From positions 62,001 to 126,000 of the forward strand of contig CAVYYK010000017.1 of the NCBI GenBank assembly GCA_963772635.1: a stretch of DNA of 64,000 bases, given 5' to 3'. This stretch comes from JAUXFS01 sp963772635. Its GTDB lineage: Bacteria; Pseudomonadota; Alphaproteobacteria; Rhodospirillales; Defluviicoccaceae. A program made the position numbers and the translations under genes. This document shows, one piece after another, positions 16,957 to 25,520 of this stretch (position 1 is its first letter; each line of letters opens with the position of its first letter). The notes beneath the pieces are model-generated. The model had not been told where the DNA came from. It ran no database searches and saw only the letters and a list, made by a program, of their open reading frames with translations.

Positions 16957-18079
16957 CATTCCCAGACCACAATCTCGCCGCAGTGCGATCACGCCTCGTA
17001 TTCGCAAGCCAACGGATCGGCGTCGCGGTACTACAACCTGCCGCTTTCGAACTACTACGACCTGTCGGTCGACCTGAAAGGCAAGTCGGTGCTGGTCACC
17101 GGCGGCACCGGCTCGTTTGGCAAGCGTTTCGTCAAGACCGTCCTCGACCGCTACGAGCCGCGTCGCCTGATCATCTATTCCCGCGACGAGCTCAAGCAGT
17201 ACGAGATGCAACAGGATCTGCGCGAGACCGAGTACGGGTGCCTGCGCTATTTCATCGGTGACGTCCGCGACCGTCAGCGCCTGGAGATGGCGATGCGCGA
17301 CGTCGACTGCGTCGTCCATGCCGCGGCGCTCAAGCACGTGCCGGTGGCCGAATACAATCCGAGCGAATGCATCCACACCAACGTTCTGGGCGCCGAGAAC
17401 GTCGTCCACGCGGCGTTGCGCTGCGGGGTGAAGACGGTCATCGCGCTCTCCACCGACAAGGCGGCCAACCCGACCAACCTCTATGGCGCCAGCAAGCTCG
17501 CCGCCGACAAGATCTTCGTCGCCGCCAACAATCTCAGCGGCACGCATCGGCACCCGGTTCGCCGTCGTTCGCTACGGCAACGTCGTCGGTTCCCGCGGCA
17601 GCGTCATTCCGTTCTTTCAGAAGTTGAGCCGCGAGGGCGCGGCGACCCTGCCGATCACCGATCCGAGGATGACCCGGTTCTGGATCACCCTGCAGCAGGG
17701 CGTCGATTTCGTCCTTTCCTGCATGAAGATGGCGCGGGGCGGCGAGATATTCGTCCCCAAGATCCCGAGCATGAGCCTCACCGATCTCGCCGAGTGCCTG
17801 GCCCCGGGAATCCCGATCAAAGTCGTCGGCATCCGCCCGGGCGAGAAGCTGCACGAGGTTCTGATCACCGCCGAAGAGGCGCGGACGGTCGTCGAGATCA
17901 AGGACCGCTACATCATCCGGCCGGTGTTCAAGTTCTGGTCGGACGAGGGCGACGAGGTCGAGGCCACCCAGGGCACCCCGGTCGCCGATGGTTTCGTCTA
18001 CTCCAGCGACCGCAACGTCGACTGGATCGACGCCGAGAGGCTCGGCAACATGCTGAGGGAGGTCGGGCAAAGCCGATGA
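16948..18079 (+). CDS. pseB: UDP-GlcNAc 4,6-dehydratase (inverting) PseB (one apparent frameshift)
   Basis: First enzyme of the pseudaminic acid pathway; it converts UDP-GlcNAc to a 4-keto-6-deoxy-L-arabino-hexose. The Rossmann motif GGTGSFGKRFV opens the domain. It is followed by YSRDELKQYEMQQ, AAALKHVPVAEYNP and STDKAANPTNLYGASK, all characteristic of PseB and FlaA1. The frame changes near 17542, where removing one base joins AANNLSG to GTRFAVVRYGNVVG. The C-terminal part reads ITDPRMTRFWITLQQGVDFV as expected. The repaired length is about 376 residues, including some 42 extra N-terminal residues before the usual start. No ATG or GTG lies closer, so the start is uncertain. It overlaps pseC by ATGA. 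Confidence 0.92.
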
Positions 18080-19308
18080 CCGCTGACGGGCGGTTGTTGC
18101 CTTACGGCCGACAGTCGATCGAGGAAGACGACATCGCCGAGGTCAACGCGGTTCTGCGATCGCCGTGGCTGACCTCCGGTCCGATGGTCGAGCGCTTCGA
18201 ACAGGCGTTCGCCGCCGAGGTCGGAGCCGATCATGCCGTCGCCTGCTCGAGCGGCACCGCCGCGTTGCATCTCGCCTGTCTGGCCCTCGGGCTCGGTCCC
18301 GGCGACGGCGTCGTGGTGCCGACCCTGACCTTTGCCGCCACCGCCAACTGCGCCCGTTTCGTCGGCGCCGAGGTCGTCTTCGCCGACGTCGACCCGGAGA
18401 CCGGGTTGATGGAACCCGAGCATCTGGCGGACGCGATCTCTCGGGCGTGGAGGGCGGGGATCAAGGTCAAGGCGGTCTGTCCGGTTCATCTCAACGGCCA
18501 GACGGCCGACATCGAAGAGCTGGCGACGATCGCCTCGCGGCAGGGACTCCGGGTGTTCGAGGACGGCTGCCACGCCGTCGGCGCCGCCTACCGGTCATCG
18601 ACGGGGGAGTGGCACCGGGTCGGAAGCTGCCGGCACGGCGATCTCTCGGTGTTCTCGCTGCATCCGGTGAAAACCGTCACCATGGGCGAGGGCGGTGTCG
18701 TCACCACCAACAATCCGGCGCTCGACCGGAGACTGAGACGCTTCCGCAGCCACGGCATCGTCCGCGAGGCGGAGGAATTCGAGAACATCGCGCTGTCGCA
18801 GGATGCCGACGGCCGACCCCATCCCTGGTACTACGAGCTGCCGGATGTCGGCTTCAACTACCGGGCCAGCGACATCCACTGTGCGCTGGGCCTGAGCCAA
18901 CTCGACAAGCTCGGTCGTTTCGTCGCCGCCCGGCGCGAGTTGGCCGGATGCTACGATCGAATGTTGCGTGCGCTGGCACCCGCCGTCCGCCCCGTCGGCC
19001 GCGTTCACGGTTGCCGACCTGCTTGGCACCTCTATGTCGTGCTGATCGATTTCGAGACCGCCGGCGTCGGCCGCGCCGACCTGATGCGGTGCCTGCAGTC
19101 ACGGGGGATCGGCACCCAGGTCCACTATGTTCCGCTGCATCTGCAGCCCTATTACCACCGCCGCTACGGCGAGCTCGACCTCCCCGGCGCCCGCTCGTAC
19201 TACGCGCGCTGTCTCAGTCTGCCGCTGTTCCCGGGGATGACCGAGGCGGACGTCGAGCGGGTGGTCGAGGCGCTGTCCGCGTCCCTCGAGAGGACCGAGG
19301 CGGCATGA
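18076..19308 (+). CDS. pseC: UDP-4-amino-4,6-dideoxy-N-acetyl-beta-L-altrosamine transaminase PseC
   Basis: A 410-residue PLP-dependent aminotransferase of the DegT/DnrJ/EryC1 family. It begins LLPYGRQSIEEDDIAEVNAV and shows the cofactor region ACSSGTAALHLACLALGLG. The PLP lysine lies in SVFSLHPVKTVTMGEGGVV, and the C-terminal region contains HLQPYYHRRYGELDLPGA. It aminates the PseB product using glutamate. Length and motifs are normal for PseC. Its ATG overlaps the pseB stop and its stop overlaps the next start, so three pathway steps are translationally coupled. RffA-like transaminases are the nearest alternative, but the neighbours make PseC much more likely. Confidence 0.94.
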   Translation: MTADGRLLPYGRQSIEEDDIAEVNAVLRSPWLTSGPMVERFEQAFAAEVGADHAVACSSGTAALHLACLALGLGPGDGVVVPTLTFAATANCARFVGAEVVFADVDPETGLMEPEHLADAISRAWRAGIKVKAVCPVHLNGQTADIEELATIASRQGLRVFEDGCHAVGAAYRSSTGEWHRVGSCRHGDLSVFSLHPVKTVTMGEGGVVTTNNPALDRRLRRFRSHGIVREAEEFENIALSQDADGRPHPWYYELPDVGFNYRASDIHCALGLSQLDKLGRFVAARRELAGCYDRMLRALAPAVRPVGRVHGCRPAWHLYVVLIDFETAGVGRADLMRCLQSRGIGTQVHYVPLHLQPYYHRRYGELDLPGARSYYARCLSLPLFPGMTEADVERVVEALSASLERTEAA

Positions 19309-20054
19309 CCGTCACCGGCATCGTCGTTCAGGCCCGCAGCGGGTCCAGCCGTCTGCCGGGCAAGGTGCTGATGCCGCTCGCCGGACGGACCGTTCTCGCC
19401 CATGTGATCGAGCGCTGTCTCGCCACCGAGGGGGTCGACGTGGTCTGCTGCGCGGTTCCCGCCGGCGACGCCGACGACGCGGTCACGGGGGAAGCCGTGC
19501 GCTGTGGTGCCAAGGTGTTTCGCGGTTCGGAGGCGGACGTTCTCGACCGGTACTGGCGCGCAGCCCGGGCATTGGGCATCGACGTGATCATGCGCATCAC
19601 CGCCGACTGTCCGCTGATCGACCCGGAGGTGTGCGCCGCGGTGCTACGTCTGCGGGCGGAAACCGATGCCGACTACGCCTGCAACAACATGCCGCCCACT
19701 TGGCCACACGGCCTCGACTGCGAGGCGATCACCTTCAAGTGGCTGGAACGATCGACGCGGGAAGCGACCCAGCCCTACGAGCGCGAGCATGTCACCCAGT
19801 ATGTTCGCAACCATCCCGAGGCATCTAAGGTCAACCTGCCGATGCCGGGGGGCGTCGCCGCCGAACATCGGTGGACCCTGGACAACGAGCGGGACTTCCG
19901 GTTTCTCGATACCCTGTGCGCGCGCCTGCCTGCCGGCCGCCGGGCCTGGGACTGGGCGGCGACGCTGGCGATTGTCGAGGCCGATCCGGCGTTGTTCGCC
20001 ATCAACGCCGGTCAGGATCGCCACGAAGGCCTCAACAAGTCGATGGGGGCCTAG
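19305..20054 (+). CDS. pseF: CMP-pseudaminic acid synthetase-like cytidylyltransferase (PseF/SpsF type)
   Basis: A 249-residue nucleotidyltransferase. The nucleotide-binding start is GIVVQARSGSSRLPGKVLMP, with downstream motifs VIMRITADCPLIDPEV and PYEREHVTQYV. This places it in the SpsF/COG1861 branch of cytidylyltransferases rather than the classical Campylobacter PseF branch. In pse clusters this branch is usually assigned the last step, activation of pseudaminic acid with CTP to CMP-pseudaminic acid, the donor used by Maf. The assignment of that step is from context. No other CMP-sugar synthetase is in the cluster, which supports it. It overlaps pseC by ATGA and ends 3 bases before pseG-pseH. 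Confidence 0.85.
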   Translation: MTVTGIVVQARSGSSRLPGKVLMPLAGRTVLAHVIERCLATEGVDVVCCAVPAGDADDAVTGEAVRCGAKVFRGSEADVLDRYWRAARALGIDVIMRITADCPLIDPEVCAAVLRLRAETDADYACNNMPPTWPHGLDCEAITFKWLERSTREATQPYEREHVTQYVRNHPEASKVNLPMPGGVAAEHRWTLDNERDFRFLDTLCARLPAGRRAWDWAATLAIVEADPALFAINAGQDRHEGLNKSMGA

Positions 20055-20057
20055 CCA

Positions 20058-21667
20058 ATGACGGTCGGCAAACGCCGTTCCCGCAGGCCGTTGGCGGTCT
20101 TTCGCTGCGACGGCTCCGCCGCGATCGGCGGCGGCCATGTCCGGCGTTGCCTGACCCTGGCGGCGGCGCTCGCGGAAGCCGGCTGGGCCCGGGCGTTCGC
20201 CGTCCGCGAGGAGACCCTCGCGGTGATCCCGGGCCTGGCGGAAGCCGTCGATCAGGTGGCGGTGCTCGACGGGCCGATCGAGGACGAACCGGCGCGGATC
20301 GCCGAGGCGTTCGGCGATGCGTGGGATCTGCTGGTCGTCGACCACTACCGGCGGGACACCCGCTTCGAGACTGCCTGCAGGCAGTGGGCCGAGCGCATTC
20401 TCGTCATCGACGACCTGGCCGACCGGCGGCACGACGCCGACCTGCTTCTCGACCAGACCTTCGGGCGCAAGCGCTCGGACTACACCCAGCTGGTGCCAGC
20501 CCCACTGCCGGGTGCTGGCCGGGTCCCGCTACGCGCTGGTGCGGCCGACGTTCGCCACACGTCGCCGCGCCACCCTCGCCCGCCGGGAGCAGGGAAGGCC
20601 GGTGTCGCGCATCCTCGTCGCCGTCGGGGCGACGGATGCCGACAACGTCACCGGCATCGTCCTCGAGGGGATCTACGAGAGCGGCCTCTCCGCCGCGGTG
20701 GACGTGGTCCTCGGCGCCGGGGCGCCGCATCTGCCGGCGGTCTCCACCCTGGCGGCGGCGATGCCGCAACGGACCCGCGTTCACGTCGATTGCGAGAACA
20801 TCGCCGAACTGATGGCCGGCCGCCGACATCGCCGTCGGCGCCGGCGGCACCACGTCGTGGGAGCGGTGCTGCCTCGGCCTGCCGTCGGTGGTGATCATCA
20901 CCGCCGAGAACCAGGCACTGGTCGCCGAACGGCTGGCCGCGGCGGGGGCCTGCACGTCGATCGGCCGCCACCGGGACGTCATGCCGGCGATGGTGGCCCG
21001 CGCTGTTACCGCCCTCGCCAACGACGCGGGACGCCGACGGGCGATGGCCCGCGCCGCCGCGGCGATCTGCGACGGCCGGGGTGTAAAGCGACTGTTGTCG
21101 GAACTGGGCTCCGTGACCGACGCGAAGCGGGGGACGATCGCGCTTCGCCCGGCATCGATGGACGATGCGGAACTGATGCTGGTCTGGCAGCGGGATCCTA
21201 GGACGAGACAGTTCGCACTCAATCCCGATCCGCCGCAATGCGAGGAGCACTACAAGTGGTTGGCCGAGCGCCTGGGCGATCCGCGGACGATCTTCAATAT
21301 CATCGTCTTCGAAGGCAAGCCGGCGGGCGTGGTCCGGCTCGACAAAAAGACGATCGACGGGATCGGGGAGGCGTACGAAGTTTCCATATTCGTCGCGCCG
21401 AATCTGTATCGACGGGGCGTGGCGAGTGGCGGGCTTGCTCTCTCCCGGGAGTTGGTTGCAGACGCGGTGTTGGTGGCGCGCGTGAAATCGGGTAACACGG
21501 CCTCAGAGGCTCTTTTCGCCCGTGCAGGCTACACCCGTGACAACGGCTGGTTGGTCAATCGGTCTTCGGACGCGTCCGCGAGCGGAGCCGATCCCGTCGG
21601 CGAGGTCCGGAGCGGGCTTGCATCAGTTTCGCCGATCGCCGCCGCGGCGAGGGAGCACCGGCAGTGA
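20058..21667 (+). CDS. Fused PseG hydrolase and PseH-like N-acetyltransferase (two apparent frameshifts)
   Basis: About 535 residues. The N-terminal part is PseG, the UDP-sugar hydrolase: FRCDGSAAIGGGHVRRCLTL, then LLVVDHYRRDTRFE and RILVIDDLADRRHDADLLLD. Its glycosyltransferase-B-like second half contains ADIAVGAGGTTSWERCCLGL. The C-terminal 180 residues form a GNAT acetyltransferase: IALRPASMDDAELMLVWQRD, then EVSIFVAPNLYRRGVASGG and VKSGNTASEALFARAGY. This supplies PseH, which acetylates the 4-amino group. Frame changes lie at 20500-20503 (CCCC run) and 20818-20819; removing one base at each gives a continuous protein through both domains. No stop or start separates PseG from PseH, so they look naturally fused. 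It overlaps pseI by GTGA. Confidence 0.88.
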
Positions 21668-22743
21668 CCGATCGCACCGTCGCCATCGCCGGCCGGCCGA
21701 TCGGACCCGGCCATCCGCCTTACGTCATCGCCGAGATCTCCGGCAACCACAACGGCGATTTCGGCCGCGCCCTGGCGCTGATCGAGGCGGCGAAGGCGGC
21801 CGGCGCCGACGCGGTCAAGCTGCAGACCTATACCGCCGACACCCTGACCATCGACCACGACGACCCGATGTTCCACATCCAGGGCGGGCTGTGGGACGGC
21901 AACAGCCTCTACCGGCTCTACGAGCAGGCCCACACCCCCTGGGAGTGGCACGGCGCGCTGTTCGCCAAGGGTCGCGACCTCGGCATCACCGTGTTCAGCA
22001 CCCCGTTCGATCCGACCGCGGTCGACTTCCTCGAGAAGTTCGAGCCGCCGGCCTACAAGATCGCGTCGTTCGAGGCGGTGGACCTGCCGTTGATCGAGAA
22101 GGTCGCCGCCACCGGCAAACCGCTGATCATCTCCACCGGCATGGCCGATCTCGCCGAGATCCGCGAGGCGGTGACCGCCGCCCGCGCTGCCGGCTGCGCC
22201 GCGCCGATCCTGCTCCACTGCGTCAGCGGCTATCCCACCGATCCTGCCGACGCCCACCTCAGGACCATTCCCCACCTGGCCGCGACCTTCGACGCCGTCA
22301 CCGGCCTCTCCGATCACACCCTGGGCACCGCGGTGGCGACCGCGGCGGTGGCTCTGGGCGCCGCCGTCATCGAGAAGCACGTGACTCTTCGCCGCGCCGA
22401 CGGCGGGCCCGACGCCGCCTTCTCGCTGGAGCCGGCCGAACTGAAGGCGCTGTGCGACAACTGCAGGACCGCCTGGCAGGCGCTGGGCCGGGTCGACTAC
22501 CGCCGCAAGAACAGCGAGCGCGGCAGCGAGGCGTTCCGCCGTTCGCTGTTCGTGGTCGCCGACATCGCCGCCGGCGAGACGTTCAACGCCGACAACCTGC
22601 GGTCGATCCGTCCCGGCTACGGGCTTTCGCCCAAGCACATGCCGTCGATCCTCGGCCGCCGCGCCGCCCGCGACCTCAGCCGCGGCATGCCGCTCGCCTG
22701 GGACATGGTCACGCCCAATCCTTTAACCGATTTAACTCGCTGA
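21664..22743 (+). CDS. pseI: Pseudaminic acid synthase PseI
   Basis: A 359-residue NeuB-family synthase that condenses 6-deoxy-AltdiNAc with phosphoenolpyruvate. The N-terminal TIM barrel begins YVIAEISGNHNGDFGRALAL and contains ADAVKLQTYTADTLTI, FSTPFDPTAVDFLEKF and YKIASFEAVDLPLIEK. The C-terminal SAF (antifreeze-like) domain carries RRSLFVVADIAAGETFN and SIRPGYGLSPKHM. Length and domain order are those of PseI. The start is GTG overlapping the pseG-pseH stop. It closes the cluster; with pseB, pseC, pseG-pseH and pseF all pathway steps are present in this window. Confidence 0.94.
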   Translation: MTDRTVAIAGRPIGPGHPPYVIAEISGNHNGDFGRALALIEAAKAAGADAVKLQTYTADTLTIDHDDPMFHIQGGLWDGNSLYRLYEQAHTPWEWHGALFAKGRDLGITVFSTPFDPTAVDFLEKFEPPAYKIASFEAVDLPLIEKVAATGKPLIISTGMADLAEIREAVTAARAAGCAAPILLHCVSGYPTDPADAHLRTIPHLAATFDAVTGLSDHTLGTAVATAAVALGAAVIEKHVTLRRADGGPDAAFSLEPAELKALCDNCRTAWQALGRVDYRRKNSERGSEAFRRSLFVVADIAAGETFNADNLRSIRPGYGLSPKHMPSILGRRAARDLSRGMPLAWDMVTPNPLTDLTR

Positions 22744-22851
22744 AAAATCCCCAATATCGTGCCGGGAGACGCGCTGGGTCCGGCTTCAAATCGGTGCTCT
22801 CAGGCGATGTAGGGCGTTCATGGCTTGCGTACGTGAGGTTCCGTTCCCCGG

Positions 22852-23490
22852 TCAAGATGTTCCGACACGCTCCCTGGTGAGCTCTCCTTCTCGGCATTTT
22901 GGGCAGTTCGGGGATCTGGGCTTGGATTTGGACTTGGACTTGTGCCACTTGTCCAAGCCATGCTGGAATATCCCGAAGCCAATAGCGGCCAAGAGAAAAA
23001 CACCCCCAGCGAACAGTTTTCCCGGACCATGGCCTCTTAAGAGATCGATGCACCCGTAAAGTCCGAAGCCCACGCCGGCACCCCCCCAAACCAGTGCCAC
23101 GATGGCCGTTACACAACCGCGTGGCATCGGTTCAACACAATAAAACGGGTATAGACTGCTTCCTCCACAGCCATTGCACCGAAGTTGGCTCTCCGGTCTT
23201 GGCCGTCGAAGGCCCCTCCCGAAGCGGCTTCCGGCTTTTCTCTCCCGGGGTTCGTAGTAGTCCGATTTACCGCAATCCAGGCACAAGAAAGGACGGCGCC
23301 GGCTCAAACGACCGGCCTTATCTAGTTCCTGCCAACGGCATCCAGTCGATGCCTCGGCCCAAAGCCACTCGCCTGGATGAGGACAATACTCTTGTGAGCC
23401 ATCTTCCAAAGTGACGTAGAGGACCTGCGAAGAACGTCTATTTGTTTCAAATGCACACGTATCGCATCGGACTTTGTAGATAGGCGGCAC
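22852..23490 (-). CDS. Unknown zinc-ribbon protein with two membrane helices
   Basis: A 212-residue protein that I do not recognise. It has cysteine pairs resembling zinc ribbons: CDTC near the N-terminus (9-12), CLDC near 70, CNGC near 105 and CPKC near 197, plus single cysteines between. Two hydrophobic segments follow the third pair (about 125-148 and 158-177), so the ribbons and the Lys/Ser-rich tail (DKWHKSKSKSK) probably lie on the same side of the membrane. It starts with GTG, with GAGGT 5 bases upstream. It is transcribed against pseI, lies beside an insertion-element remnant, and uses less biased codons than its neighbours, so it is probably accessory. No function is proposed. Confidence 0.65.
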   Translation of the reverse strand: MPPIYKVRCDTCAFETNRRSSQVLYVTLEDGSQEYCPHPGEWLWAEASTGCRWQELDKAGRLSRRRPFLCLDCGKSDYYEPRERKAGSRFGRGLRRPRPESQLRCNGCGGSSLYPFYCVEPMPRGCVTAIVALVWGGAGVGFGLYGCIDLLRGHGPGKLFAGGVFLLAAIGFGIFQHGLDKWHKSKSKSKPRSPNCPKCREGELTRERVGTS

Positions 23491-23545
23491 GGTCTACCTC
23501 GGCCGGTGGGGCATGTTGGAGGATATAATTCGGTTCACCAGGACT

Positions 23546-23753
23546 GAGAGTCCAACTCCTAATCTTACTGCGTCACGAACGTGGTGGAGGAAGCGAGCGC
23601 GGCGGGAACGTCTGGGCGCAGCACGGACGTCGGTTCACCGTGGGCGCGAGGGCGTGAGCAATGTGGTGTCTGATGGTGGCGATCGAGGTCGGGACGTGAC
23701 GCAGTAAGATTACAAGCCGGTCTCTTAACAACACATTATAAGCCGGACACTTA
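23546..23753. mobile_element. Palindromic insertion-element remnant (MITE-like)
   Basis: A perfect 18-bp inverted repeat lies at 23560-23577 (TAATCTTACTGCGTCACG) and 23695-23712. It extends outward imperfectly to about 32 bp per side. Outside the right arm a 19-bp unit of the type TAAGNGNCCGGCTTNTAAT (minus strand) occurs twice, at 23709-23727 and 23735-23753, with 16 of 19 positions equal. Repeated units near the ends are typical of IS21-like elements, but that family call is tentative. The 117 bases between the arms encode nothing recognisable. No target duplication was found. Confidence 0.55.
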
Positions 23754-23782
23754 GATGTATCTTGGCCGGAACTTCCTCTCCC

Positions 23783-23818
23783 CCGACGCGGTGAAGAGGG
23801 AGCGCGTCGGTTCGTTTT
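23783..23818 (+). terminator. Hairpin followed by short T-run
   Basis: Arms CCGACGCG and CGCGTCGG pair perfectly around a 12-base loop and are followed by TTCGTTTT on the plus strand. No plus-strand gene precedes it, so it may belong to the neighbouring element remnant or limit stray transcription towards the pyrE 3' end. Confidence 0.3.
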
Positions 23819-23836
23819 GAACCTGTCGGCTACAAT

Positions 23837-24525
23837 TTATCGCGGCCGCCGTGGGCGGCCGACCAGCCGACCGGGTCGGTGAGGAAATCTGCGCACCTCG
23901 GCGATGCTCTCGGGCGGGAAATGGCGGCCGGCCTCGGCTTCGCGGACCACGTCCCACCAGGTGGCGAGGAAGTGCAGGCGGATGCCGGCCTCCTCCAAGG
24001 CGGCCAGGGCGCCGGGGAAGATGCCGTAGAAGAACACCACGAAGGCGTCGCCGACCTCGGCGCCGGCGGTCCTCAGCGCATCGACGAAGTTGACCTTGCT
24101 GGCGCCGTCGGTGGCCAGGTCCTCGACCAGCAGGACCCGTGAGCCCTCGGTGAGATGGCCCTCGATCTGGGCGTCGCGGCCGAACCCCTTGGGCTTCTTG
24201 CGGACGTAGAGCATCGGCCGGGAGATCGCCTCGGCGAGCCAGGCGGCGTAGGGGATGCCGGCGGTTTCGCCGCCCGCTACCGCGTCGATGGCGTCGAGGC
24301 CGACCACCGCTCGTCGAGCACGTCGATCGCCTTGGCGATCACGTGACGGCGCTCGGGCACGAACGAAATCAGCCGGCGGCAGTCGATATAGACCGGGCTC
24401 GCCCAGCCGGAAGTGAACTTGTACGGATCCTCGGGGCGGAAGTTCACCGCGCCGATGCGCAACAGGATCCGCGCCGTCTCCGGATCGGATCCATGGATCT
24501 CGTTGGTCTCAACCGCACCGGTCAT
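23837..24525 (-). CDS. pyrE: Orotate phosphoribosyltransferase PyrE (one apparent frameshift)
   Basis: Catalyses orotate plus PRPP to OMP, the fifth step of pyrimidine synthesis. The N-terminal part reads ARILLRIGAVNFRPEDPYKF and TSGWASPVYIDCRRLISF. After a frame change near 24303-24310 it continues AIDAVAGGETAGIPYAAWLA, and the PRPP-binding loop is VLLVEDLATDGASKVNFVDA. The change fits one missing base, or two extra, between the codons for DVLDE and VVGLDA. The repaired length is about 229 residues, normal for the alphaproteobacterial type. The ATG at 24525 has GGAG 6 bases upstream and is preferred to an ATG 21 bases earlier. It is divergent from cmk. Confidence 0.92.
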
Positions 24526-24707
24526 TTGCTTCTCCGTCACCGCCATCGGGATCGCTTTTCGTTGTTTACGGGCATCGCCGACGGCGCACAATCGCCTTGA
24601 GCGGTTGCAACGCGTCATTGCCGAGTCGGTGGGTGGCGTGGTGCTCGCCCGCCAACTGTGGTAAGACCCGCCGCCACGGAAAAGGGGCGGAGCGAAGGAG
24701 CGGAGGG

Positions 24708-25364
24708 TTGAGCGGCAAGGCGAGGGTGATCGCGATCGACGGGCCGGCGGCGTCGGGTAAGGGAACGCTGGCGCGCCGGCTCGCGGAATATCTCGGTTAC
24801 GCCTACCTGGATTCGGGGCTTCTCTACCGGGCGGTGGGGGTGCGGACGATCGAGGCGGGGGGCGATCCCTCCGATCCGGGGGCGGCGACCGCGGCGGCAC
24901 GGGCGCTCGCGGTCGACGATCTGGAGCGTCGCGAGTTGCGCGGCGACGAGGCCGCGGTCGCCGCCTCCAAGGTCGCCGCGATTCCATCGGTGCGCCAAGC
25001 GCTGCTCGCCTTCCAGCGCGACTTCGTCGCCCACCCGCCGGGCGCCGCCCCGGGAGCCGTCGTCGACGGCCGCGACATCGGCACCGTGGTCTGCCCCGAC
25101 GCCGATACCAAGCTGTTCGTTACCGCCTCGGTGGAGGTCCGTGCGCGCCGTCGCCTTAAGGAGTTGCGGGAACGCGGCCTCGAAGCTATACATAGCCGCG
25201 TTCTGCGGGACATGAAGGAGCGCGATGCACGGGATTCCGAGCGCACCGTCGCTCCGTTGGAGCCGGCTAAAGACGCGTACGTTATCGATACCAGCGACTT
25301 GGATCCCGACGGGGCGTTCGCCGCGGCCCTCGAAGCCATCGGTGTGCGCAGTCCTTCGGGATAG
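24708..25364 (+). CDS. cmk: Cytidylate kinase
   Basis: A 218-residue P-loop kinase that phosphorylates CMP and dCMP. The N-terminus reads VIAIDGPAASGKGTLARRLA with the Walker A loop. DSGLLYRAVGVR follows, then the VVDGRDIGTVVCPDADTKLF motif that defines cytidylate kinase, and RERGLEAIHSRVLRDMKERD. The start is taken as TTG at 24708, preceded by AAGGAG 7 bases away. A GTG at 24725 would remove six residues before the conserved strand, and the open frame upstream looks non-coding. It is followed by rpsA, the usual alphaproteobacterial order, but aroA, normally just upstream, lies 33 kb away. Confidence 0.95.
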   Translation: MSGKARVIAIDGPAASGKGTLARRLAEYLGYAYLDSGLLYRAVGVRTIEAGGDPSDPGAATAAARALAVDDLERRELRGDEAAVAASKVAAIPSVRQALLAFQRDFVAHPPGAAPGAVVDGRDIGTVVCPDADTKLFVTASVEVRARRRLKELRERGLEAIHSRVLRDMKERDARDSERTVAPLEPAKDAYVIDTSDLDPDGAFAAALEAIGVRSPSG

Positions 25365-25520
25365 GTACGGCTTCGGCTTTGCACATCCCCGGAAGACCAA
25401 CGGACGGCGCTCGCCGCGAGCCGGCGGCGGCGTCGAACAATTGTGCTGTTGCCAGACCGCCGGAGACAACCGGCCGGCAAAGAACTGATGATTAACAACG
25501 ACTCGAGGAACAACGAAGAT

